From Polyangiaceae bacterium (GTDB lineage Bacteria; Myxococcota_A; Polyangia; Polyangiales; Polyangiaceae), in contig JADJXL010000018.1 in assembly GCA_016715885.1 (NCBI GenBank), positions 496,001 through 560,000 of the forward strand: DNA of 64,000 bases, given 5' to 3'. This document shows positions 16,522 to 23,065 of this stretch, in pieces. The position numbers were made by a program, and so were the translations under genes. How positions within the stretch are numbered: the stretch's first letter is position 1; every line of letters starts with the position of its first letter. Below the pieces are notes generated by a model. It saw only the letters and a list, made by a program, of their open reading frames with translations, was not told the origin of the DNA and searched no databases.

Positions 16522-17091
16522 CTAAAAATTTTTCTCATCCGCCATGAAATCCCGCCGCGTGCAAATCGACACCACGGGCAAACCCGCCGCTCGAATTGCC
16601 TCCGCCCCGCCTTCGAGCCTGTCCACGAGCGCCACGACACCCACGACACGCGCGCCTACCGCCCTGAGTTTGTCCACGGCCTTCAGCGTCGATCCGCCCG
16701 TCGTGATGACGTCTTCGAGCATCACCACGGGGATATCCTTTGTGATCGAACGATCGCCCTCGACGAGCTTCTTCGAGCCGTGGTCCTTGACTTCCTTGCG
16801 CACGTAAAGCGCGGCAAGCGGGCGGCTACGTACGAAGCTCGTGAGCGACACGGCGCTCGCGAGCGGACACCCTCCGAGCTCGACACCCGCGACCGCTTCG
16901 CACGGCGGCAAGGCATCGAGCGCGTCGAACATGAGCGACCCGACGAGCACGTGGCCCTCGGCGGTCAGGATCGTTTGCTTGCAGTCGATGAAAAAGTCGC
17001 TCTCGCGGCCCGAGGCGAGGATGACTCGTTTGCGTTCAAAGGAACGCTCGCGGAGCAGCTCGACGAGCCGCTCCCGTTCGGTTTTGCTCAC
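16522..17091 (-). CDS. pyrE: Orotate phosphoribosyltransferase
   Basis: This 189-residue pyrimidine enzyme converts orotate and PRPP to OMP. The PRPP loop VVMLEDVITTGGSTLKAVDK lies at about 120-140, and KKLVEGD and FIDCKQTILTAEGH are typical PyrE blocks. Its ATG overlaps the stop of the upstream bactofilin gene (17088-17091). The C-terminus reads ..CTRRDFMADEKNF; the duplicate 1.8 kb away would end ..FMADE. The insertion therefore replaced the last codon(s) while keeping the enzyme intact. It is the last host gene of the bactofilin operon, and read-through from it could enter the island. Confidence 0.95.
   Translation of the reverse strand: MSKTERERLVELLRERSFERKRVILASGRESDFFIDCKQTILTAEGHVLVGSLMFDALDALPPCEAVAGVELGGCPLASAVSLTSFVRSRPLAALYVRKEVKDHGSKKLVEGDRSITKDIPVVMLEDVITTGGSTLKAVDKLRAVGARVVGVVALVDRLEGGAEAIRAAGLPVVSICTRRDFMADEKNF
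16538..16590 (-). other. pyrE-side attachment-site copy
   Basis: These 53 bases of the pyrE 3' coding end are repeated at 14707-14759 with one synonymous difference (GTG versus GTA for Val). Homology stops abruptly at both edges, which defines the probable crossover core. Confidence 0.8.
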
Positions 17092-17852
17092 TTCGCTCCG
17101 GCTCCCTTGCGCCTGACTTGTGCCCTTGCTCCTTTGGGCACGGCGGGGACGACGGGAGGCGGCGGTCCGCCACTTTCTGCTTCCACCGCGACGTTTTCTA
17201 CCGGTTCTTCCGGAGAAACCTCGGCAATGGCGGGCTCTTCTTCAGCAGCAGCAGGCGGCGGTGCTGCGGCGGGCACGGGCGTAGGCGCAGGAGCCGGAAT
17301 CGGTGCGCGCGCGGGCGCTGGTGCACGTGCACGCGCCGCGGGTGCTCGCGCCGGTGCGGGCGCTGCGGGTTTGGCCGCGGGTGCAGGCGCACGAGCGGGC
17401 GCGGCGGCAGCGCGTGCGGCAGGCGCCGGGGCTGCATGGCGGGCTGCTGGAGCTGCGGCAGGTGCGGCAGGCGCGGCGCGGCCTTTGGGCGCTTGCGCAG
17501 CAGCAGCCGCGGGTTGCGGAGCCCTTTCGGGAAGCGGTGCGCCCGTTGCGACGTGGCCACGAATGAGCCCGCCTGGTCGAATGCCAATTTGCGGAGCGCC
17601 GATGTCGCCGACGATGCGAGCGCCCGGCTCGACGACGATGAGCTCGTTTGCTGAAACGTTTCCAGCGACTGCACCGCGTACGATGACGCGACGACCGGAC
17701 ACGTCGCTCTTGATGAGCGCCGTATCCGCGATGACGAGCTCGCCTGTGACGACGACGCTCCCCTCCACGAAGCCGTGGATGTCGAGGTCACCGTCGCTGC
17801 GGACTGAACCGCGGATCGTTGTGCCGCGGCCGATGGTCGAGGGCGTCGTCAT
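17088..17852 (-). CDS. Bactofilin with long Pro/Ala-rich tail
   Basis: This 254-residue protein has a bactofilin (DUF583) beta-helix domain at about residues 5-105, with repeated hydrophobic/Gly turns (TTIRGSVRSDGDLDIHGFVEGSV, ANELIVVEPGARIVGDI). A low-complexity Pro/Ala/Arg tail of about 150 residues follows. Bactofilins polymerise into cytoskeletal filaments; tails of this kind can bind membranes or partners. It is the third of three bactofilin genes in a row and overlaps pyrE by 4 bases. The tail coding sequence is very GC-rich, which explains the long spurious frames on the other strand. Confidence 0.88.
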   Translation of the reverse strand: MTTPSTIGRGTTIRGSVRSDGDLDIHGFVEGSVVVTGELVIADTALIKSDVSGRRVIVRGAVAGNVSANELIVVEPGARIVGDIGAPQIGIRPGGLIRGHVATGAPLPERAPQPAAAAAQAPKGRAAPAAPAAAPAARHAAPAPAARAAAAPARAPAPAAKPAAPAPARAPAARARAPAPARAPIPAPAPTPVPAAAPPPAAAEEEPAIAEVSPEEPVENVAVEAESGGPPPPVVPAVPKGARAQVRRKGAGAK

Positions 17853-17855
17853 GGG

Positions 17856-18170
17856 TCACACGTCCATGTCGACGTTGCCCTTGAACGAGGCACCGTCTGC
17901 AATGGTGAGACGCGCAGCCTTGACATCACCCACGAGCCTTCCGCCGCTGAGCAAGTCCACGCGGTCGGATGCGCTCGCGTTGCCCGTCATGGTGCCGCCG
18001 ATCGAAAGCGAAGCCGCTGCAACGTCGGCTTCGACGATGGCGCCGGTTTCAATGGTGACTCCTGCATCGACGTGGAGCTTGCCACGCACCGTGCCGACGA
18101 CGACCACCTCTTCATCCGAGGTGATCTCACCTTCGATCGTCATGCCGTTGCCGATGATCGTACCCGCCAC
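17856..18170 (-). CDS. Bactofilin, short form
   Basis: This 104-residue protein is almost entirely bactofilin beta-helix (TIIGNGMTIEGEITSDEEVVV, GVTIETGAIVEADVAAASLS, GGRLVGDVKAARLTIADGAS). It has no tail and no membrane segment. It lies 3 bases from the next bactofilin start and 44 bases after the previous one, so the three are one transcription unit and may co-polymerise. Confidence 0.88.
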   Translation of the reverse strand: MAGTIIGNGMTIEGEITSDEEVVVVGTVRGKLHVDAGVTIETGAIVEADVAAASLSIGGTMTGNASASDRVDLLSGGRLVGDVKAARLTIADGASFKGNVDMDV

Positions 18171-18214
18171 GTTTCACGCTCCTCGCCGCGCGGTTGGCGA
18201 CGTTTGTCCTTCCA

Positions 18215-18613
18215 TTACCGAGCCCCGGACGAACCACCCAAGAGTTCGGCCGGCAAGTCGAAATCTGCTTCGATGCGCCCAGAGAATTCAGCGCCTTCTT
18301 CGAGGCTTACCTCGGGGCCTCCGAGGCTTCCCGCGACCTTGGCCGACGCGCGTACCACGATGCCGCCACGACTCGACACGTCTCCGGTGAGCGCACCGCT
18401 GATCGTGACCGTCGCGGCGTCGACGTTGCCTTGTACTTCGGCGCCTTCCTCGACGACCAGCTCGCCGCTGACGCTCACGTCGCCTTCGACACCGCCCTCG
18501 ATGCGTAGATCGCCATCGCCTTGGATGCGACCACGTACGCGCGTGCCGCGTCCGAGCACGGAACCGTTGGTGTCCAAATCGTTCGTCTCCACCGCCGTTG
18601 CCGCTGCGCCCAT
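18215..18613 (-). CDS. Bactofilin, first of three
   Basis: This 132-residue bactofilin domain protein contains SVLGRGTRVRGRIQGDGDLR, VSGELVVEEGAEVQGNV and GGIVVRASAKVAGSLGGPEV. A short hydrophilic N-terminus and a short Leu/Gly/Ser-rich C-terminus flank it. It heads the operon bactofilin x3 - pyrE on the minus strand. The 250 bases upstream (18614-18864), shared with a divergent membrane-protease gene, must hold its promoter; I could not identify boxes with confidence. Confidence 0.88.
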   Translation of the reverse strand: MGAAATAVETNDLDTNGSVLGRGTRVRGRIQGDGDLRIEGGVEGDVSVSGELVVEEGAEVQGNVDAATVTISGALTGDVSSRGGIVVRASAKVAGSLGGPEVSLEEGAEFSGRIEADFDLPAELLGGSSGAR

Positions 18614-18864
18614 GAACCTTCTCCGCGCACTTTACGCTTCCGCCGCGACAACTGTTTCGACATTTGGAGCTTCGGATCGCTTGCCGCGTCGTTCGCCCCA
18701 AACCCCAGTTGGTTTGGCAAAAGGCGCGCGCAAGCTACTCCAAGGCGATCGCGTCGGCAACGCTCGTCTGTCGTCTCGAACGCCGAGTCTCGCGTAGCTT
18801 CGTGGAACCCTCGCGATCGACCGTCGGGTGGGCACTTTCAGCCGCTTCGTGCAAGGATGCGCCC

Positions 18865-19680
18865 GTGGTCAGCCAGGCGGCACCTACCGATGTTTCTCTC
18901 GCGACGCCGACGCGCGAAATTGCCCGAGGCGTTGCGTGGCTCGCCGGCACCGCGATCGCCGTGCGCCTCGCCGAAATCGTCGTCGGTCGTAGCCCCCTCG
19001 GCGCCGCACTCGCAGGCGCAGTCATCGTCGACTTGGCGATGACTCGTGCCGGCGTGCGTTGGGACAACCTCGACGACGCGAAATCGAAACGATCTTCGTC
19101 CCGCATGTGGCAAGGCATCGGCATCGGCGTTGCTGTGGCAAGCGCGCTCGTGCTCGTACCGCTCGTCGTGAGCATCATCGTTGGAGCTGCAACCATTCAG
19201 CCGGGCACTCCATCGAGCTCGCTCGTGTTCGGCCTCTTGCGCGGAGCGTCCGTGGGCGTACGTGACGAACTCCTGTACCGCGGCCTGCCGCTGCTCGTCG
19301 CTGCGCGTGCGGGCGTGCGCTTGCCGGTTGCGATCGGCTACGCCGCGCTCGCGGGCACGAGCGCGCTCGTGTTCGCGGGAGGTTTGTCCTGGGAAGCTTT
19401 GCTCCTTGCGGCGTCGCAAGGCGTCCTCTTCGCGATGCTTTGGGCTCGTACGAATGCTGCGTGGGCCCCCGTCTCCGCGCACGCTGCGTGGGTATTTCTC
19501 ACGGGCGTGGGCCTACGTGGAGGCATCGTCGAAGTGTCGTGGGAGAGCGGCATGCTCACGGATGGTACGCGCGCTCGCGGCCTTCCTGCTCTCCTTTGTG
19601 TTTTCGTCGCGGTCTTGCTGACCGCATTCGTTTCGAAGAAACTAGCAAGAACCTCGGAGATTCCCCATGGCCGTGCGTAA
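18865..19680 (+). CDS. CPBP-family (CaaX protease-like) membrane protein
   Basis: The protein is about 271 residues from a GTG at 18865, which has AAGGA 7 bases upstream; the frame is open to 18664, but the added residues are Arg/Ser-rich and unlike protein. About seven hydrophobic segments are seen. The family motif E-E-x-x-x-R appears as DELLYRG (about residue 130), and the later His motif as VSAHAAW. These are the zinc-ligand positions of CPBP intramembrane proteases, with the first Glu replaced by Asp. Activity is therefore plausible but not certain. The last 14 bases overlap the following lipoprotein gene. Confidence 0.78.
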   Translation: MVSQAAPTDVSLATPTREIARGVAWLAGTAIAVRLAEIVVGRSPLGAALAGAVIVDLAMTRAGVRWDNLDDAKSKRSSSRMWQGIGIGVAVASALVLVPLVVSIIVGAATIQPGTPSSSLVFGLLRGASVGVRDELLYRGLPLLVAARAGVRLPVAIGYAALAGTSALVFAGGLSWEALLLAASQGVLFAMLWARTNAAWAPVSAHAAWVFLTGVGLRGGIVEVSWESGMLTDGTRARGLPALLCVFVAVLLTAFVSKKLARTSEIPHGRA

Positions 19681-20188
19681 CCGTGAATCGATCGTGTCTT
19701 TGCCAATCTGTTCGGCGCTTCTGATTGCTGTCGTGTCGAGCTTCGGATGCAAAGGCAGCTCGGCTCCGCCCGCTCCGGCCGTGGATGCACCTGCGACGGT
19801 GCCCGAAGCGAAACCTGCGGAGCCCGTCATGGGCAAACTCGACGAAAAGAATTTCAGCCTCGAGATGAAAGCAGCGGGTCCGTACACGGCGGGGCAGCAG
19901 GGCACGGTCGAAGTGGTGCTCGAGCCCAAGGGCGCATTTCATTGCAACCAAGAATATCCCTACAAAATCAAGCTCGGGACGCCGCCTGCGGGAATCACGT
20001 ATCCGACGCCGGTCGTAAAGACGGATGCCGTGACCATCACGCCCGAAAAGGCGGTGATGAAGGTGCCCTTCGTGGCGGAAAAGCCCGGCGAAGCGAAGGT
20101 TTCGGGTAATTTTTATTTTTCGGTCTGCACGTCCGAGCAATGCGTGATCGAAAATCGTGAATTGGCCGTGCTCGTGAAGGTCGACTAG
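19667..20188 (+). CDS. Lipoprotein with DsbD-alpha-like beta domain
   Basis: This 173-residue protein has a signal peptide ending in SSFGC (Cys28). A Pro/Ala linker precedes an all-beta domain from about residue 55, with FHCNQEYPYKIKL and YFSVCTSEQCVIE near the C-terminus. Placement of the paired Cys recalls the N-terminal domain of DsbD-type thiol:disulfide proteins, but the match is weak. The start overlaps the end of the CPBP gene. The stop overlaps the stop of the convergent C25 gene through the palindrome CTAG at 20185-20188. Confidence 0.7.
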   Translation: MAVRNRESIVSLPICSALLIAVVSSFGCKGSSAPPAPAVDAPATVPEAKPAEPVMGKLDEKNFSLEMKAAGPYTAGQQGTVEVVLEPKGAFHCNQEYPYKIKLGTPPAGITYPTPVVKTDAVTITPEKAVMKVPFVAEKPGEAKVSGNFYFSVCTSEQCVIENRELAVLVKVD

Positions 20189-21966
20189 TTTTGCGGTTTG
20201 GCCAGCTTGACCCGCAGGTGACCGGTGCTCGTTTCGCCGCCTCCGAAAGCGAGCACCTTGATTGCGTAATCGCCCTCTGTTTCGGGCAGCTTCAGCTTGA
20301 AGCTGGCTTTACCATTCGCGACGGGCTGTTCGTCCCGAGAAACCACTTTGTCCACGGCCGCTTTGTAGGTTTGTCTCAGCGTATCCCACATTTCGCGCTC
20401 CGGCATCACTTTCAGGGCAATCGCCGAAGGCACCGCGGCGCGCACGACGCTGCGTTTCGTTTCGATCGTGAGCAGCGCTTTGCCCGATGCGACTGCATTG
20501 CTCTCCACGTTGACGTTCACCGTGGTTCCTGGAGCAAACGCCGTCGTTTCGCCGTCGATCGTCACCTTGGCGCTCGAGGGGTATTGCAGCACCGTCGCCG
20601 GATCGCCGAATAGATTGTAGAGCCCCATGTGTTCTTCCGCAAGCTCGACGGGATCCGATTCGAAGAGGAGCGGAGCGAGCGGCAATTCTCCTTCGCGCAT
20701 TCGCTGCTTGGCCGTCACGATTCCTTCGCCAATGGTCGGGGCGCGTTCCGTGATGAACGTTTGCACGATGGCGTCGCCGTAAAGCGCATTCGAATAAGGG
20801 TGACTGTTGCGGCTCGAGGCGAAGGAAGCAATGGCGCCACGCGGATTGAGCGCCATGACCTCGGCGATCGATTGAATTCGTTCGCGGAGATCGAAAAAAC
20901 CATTGCTGCACGTGAGCGAAATGAAAAAAGGTTGTCCTTCCTTGATCTGCATGAACTCGAGGTCGAACGTGGAGCCGAGCTGATAATAATTGTATTGGTA
21001 GCGCACGTCGTCGAAATGCGTCGGGGCGCCGTGTCCAACGTATCCGGCAATCAACGCTCCCTCCTCCAGACGGGAAACGAGTTTTTCCTGTAACTCGGGA
21101 AAAGGATAAGCCCAGGGTGAGCCGAGCTTGGGGAACACGATGTCGACGTCCCAATCGTAAGGGACTTTGTCGTCGAGCGTGCGGGTCATCGTGTTCTCAA
21201 TCATGAAATCGGCCAACGGGCCGAAGTCGGCGGGACCGGTGAAAATGGTCATGCTGCGGCGCCAAGCGCCTTCCGATTTCGTCGTTTCATACCGGATCAC
21301 CTTTTTTGCGAATCCGACGACATCCACCGCCAAACGTGCGGGGATGCGTCCTACCGCAAGTGGTCTTGGATTGGCTTTTGCATCGAGGCTCGGTTGTCCC
21401 GGCGCATCGATGTGCGCATAGGCATAAGGCTGGTCCGTCGCATATTCGGATTCACTGTATCGAATACGCCGCCGCTCGGAAGCGCTCCGTAAATCGTCGC
21501 GCACGCGATCGAAGGGATCGTCATCCAAATAGCGGAGTTTCGTGCGGTAAAACGTAGGCACCAAGGACCGTTCGGGGTCCAATTCATCATAGCCCGGAGC
21601 ATCGCCGACGAGCAGCACGAAGCGCAGCCGCGATCCGCTCGCGGAAGCGACTTTGCGGATGGCTTCGAGGATGGGCGCGGTGGCGTCTTCCTGATTTTCG
21701 GTTGCAGGAATGATGTCTTCGAGCGCAATACGCTCGACGCCGAGCCCTCGCGCTTCGCGGTGGGCAAGGAGCGGCTCTGCGGCCTGTAGCAAGACGCGCG
21801 GGCCGATTGCGACGTAATCGACGTCCGCTCGTCCCGCCGCACGATCGATGACGGGCGCAGATGACGAGCGCGGCACTTTCGGTGCCGTCGTCGACCCGCA
21901 GGCGCCGGATAGAAGGAGCAATGGGCCGCCAAACACGGCAAGTGCCGCGCTGCGAAAAACACGCAT
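20185..21966 (-). CDS. Gingipain-fold (peptidase C25) lipoprotein
   Basis: This protein of about 593 residues has a signal peptide ending in the lipobox LSGAC. The caspase/gingipain-type domain covers about residues 40-400. GSRLRFVLLVGDAPGYDE begins the fold, AGYVGHGAPTHFDD supplies the catalytic His, and FFISLTCSNGFFD the catalytic Cys. A PRGAIASFASSRNSHPY segment and an Ig-like C-terminal domain (about 480-590) follow. Family C25 includes secreted Cys proteases and type IX-secretion sortases. With a lipobox it is likely surface- or periplasm-bound. An ATG five codons upstream (21981) is the alternative start. Confidence 0.85.
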   Translation of the reverse strand: MRVFRSAALAVFGGPLLLLSGACGSTTAPKVPRSSSAPVIDRAAGRADVDYVAIGPRVLLQAAEPLLAHREARGLGVERIALEDIIPATENQEDATAPILEAIRKVASASGSRLRFVLLVGDAPGYDELDPERSLVPTFYRTKLRYLDDDPFDRVRDDLRSASERRRIRYSESEYATDQPYAYAHIDAPGQPSLDAKANPRPLAVGRIPARLAVDVVGFAKKVIRYETTKSEGAWRRSMTIFTGPADFGPLADFMIENTMTRTLDDKVPYDWDVDIVFPKLGSPWAYPFPELQEKLVSRLEEGALIAGYVGHGAPTHFDDVRYQYNYYQLGSTFDLEFMQIKEGQPFFISLTCSNGFFDLRERIQSIAEVMALNPRGAIASFASSRNSHPYSNALYGDAIVQTFITERAPTIGEGIVTAKQRMREGELPLAPLLFESDPVELAEEHMGLYNLFGDPATVLQYPSSAKVTIDGETTAFAPGTTVNVNVESNAVASGKALLTIETKRSVVRAAVPSAIALKVMPEREMWDTLRQTYKAAVDKVVSRDEQPVANGKASFKLKLPETEGDYAIKVLAFGGGETSTGHLRVKLAKPQN

Positions 21967-22027
21967 GGGTCCATCGTACATCGTGGCGACGCGCGGTTCC
22001 AGGGATGATTTGGGCCCGGTAGAACTG

Positions 22028-22175
22028 GATCATCGATGTCCCAGGTGGATCGTCGATGGCCCATGCTCGAGCGACGAAAGGTGCCAACCCCTTTGGGAAG
22101 AAGTGGTTCAAACAACTAAAATAAAGCGCTCTAGAAAACGTGCCCCTGCCTTTCGAAAGGTGCCAACCCCTTTTT
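22028..22175. repeat. Intergenic direct repeats upstream of the LysM-M23 gene
   Basis: The 320-base gap 21982-22303 has no gene. It holds a 20-base direct repeat CGAAAGGTGCCAACCCCTTT (22075-22094 and 22154-22173), the second copy extended by the palindrome CCTTTCGAAAGG. Before these, two imperfect tandem 20-mers (GGATCATCGATGTCCCAGGT type) lie at 22028-22067. The layout suggests decayed repeats of a dispersed family or regulator sites for the effector cluster. Confidence 0.55.
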
Positions 22176-22303
22176 GGATCCACTATCAATCCGTAGTTCT
22201 TTGATCTTCGCGGATGGTGACACCTGGCAAGGCATTTGCTAACATGGGCAGCTAATGCGCGTCGTGCGCGTCGCGCAGTTGACGGGATTGCTTAGGAGTA
22301 GCC

Positions 22304-23029
22304 ATGTCGGGCTCAACGTACACGGTCAAGTCTGGGGACACGCTCGGTGCAATTGCGAGCCGCAATGGGACGACGGTCAGCGAGATCTTGAAGGCGAATC
22401 CGAGCATCAAGAATCCGAACGCGATCTCCGTTGGACAAAAAATCACTCTCCCGGGCAAAAGTGGTGGTGGCGGCGCAGGTGCGGGTAGTGGCGGCAGCCC
22501 TGCGCCAAAACCCGAAGAAAAGCCGCCCGAAGAATCCAATTCGCAGCCGTCGGGCAGCGAGATTTTTCCGCTGTGGATCAGGCCCACCGCAAGCTGGAAG
22601 AATGGGCCCAGGTACTTTGGTTGCGGCCGAAGTGGCGGGCGCAAACACGCTGGTGTCGATCTTTATGCGCCATTTGGTTCGAAAGTCCGCGCTATTGCAG
22701 ACGGCGTGATCATTCAGAAGCCGTATTACTTCTACGACGGCACGAACGCTCTCGAGGTGTTTCACCCGGGCATTGGCGTCGTGAGGTATGGCGAAATCAG
22801 CTCGAGCAAGAAGGTGGCGGTCAAGGCAGGGCAGCAGGTCAAAATGGGCGAGCTCATCGCATACGTGGGACTGCTCGATTCATTGAACATGTCGATGATT
22901 CATTTCGAGCTCTTCGGTGAATCGGCGCGAGGCAAAAACCTGACGGGTGGAGGCCCTTATCGCCGTCACCCGGCCCTCAAAGATCCCACACCCCTCGTGG
23001 ATAGGCTTTACAAAAAGACGTTTGGTTGA
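22304..23029 (+). CDS. LysM plus M23 peptidase, no signal peptide
   Basis: This 241-residue protein begins with a LysM domain (about residues 4-48: TYTVKSGDTLGAIASRNGTT, NPNAISVGQKITLPG). A Gly/Pro linker is followed by an M23 metallopeptidase-like domain (about 85-235) with HAGVDLYAPFGSKV (His and Asp zinc ligands) and MIHFELF (third ligand). M23 enzymes cut peptidoglycan cross-bridges. There is no export signal, and the gene lies 36 bases before vgrG, so delivery as a tip-loaded effector is likely. Start ATG has GGAG at optimal spacing. Confidence 0.85.
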   Translation: MSGSTYTVKSGDTLGAIASRNGTTVSEILKANPSIKNPNAISVGQKITLPGKSGGGGAGAGSGGSPAPKPEEKPPEESNSQPSGSEIFPLWIRPTASWKNGPRYFGCGRSGGRKHAGVDLYAPFGSKVRAIADGVIIQKPYYFYDGTNALEVFHPGIGVVRYGEISSSKKVAVKAGQQVKMGELIAYVGLLDSLNMSMIHFELFGESARGKNLTGGGPYRRHPALKDPTPLVDRLYKKTFG

Positions 23030-23065
23030 GATTCCGCAACAAGCGGCGTTTGGAGAATGAAGACC

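Larger units (their letters stand above)
14707..16590. mobile_element. Mini-island integrated at the 3' end of pyrE
   Basis: A 53-bp direct repeat with one mismatch (14707-14759 and 16538-16590) bounds 1.8 kb. The right copy is the last codons of pyrE; the left copy is a second pyrE 3' end. The interval carries three minus-strand genes, ordered from 16416 to 14806. Two sampled 60-base lines of it are 50% GC, against 72% in a pyrE line. This is the pattern left by site-specific integration into the end of a conserved gene. No integrase is inside, so it is either a non-autonomous element or a relic. The function of the cargo is unknown. Confidence 0.8.

Noticed and set aside
16780..18390. A 536-codon plus-strand frame across pyrE and the bactofilins
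   Set aside because: Its composition mirrors the Pro/Ala tail of the bactofilin on the other strand; three bactofilins and pyrE are clear.
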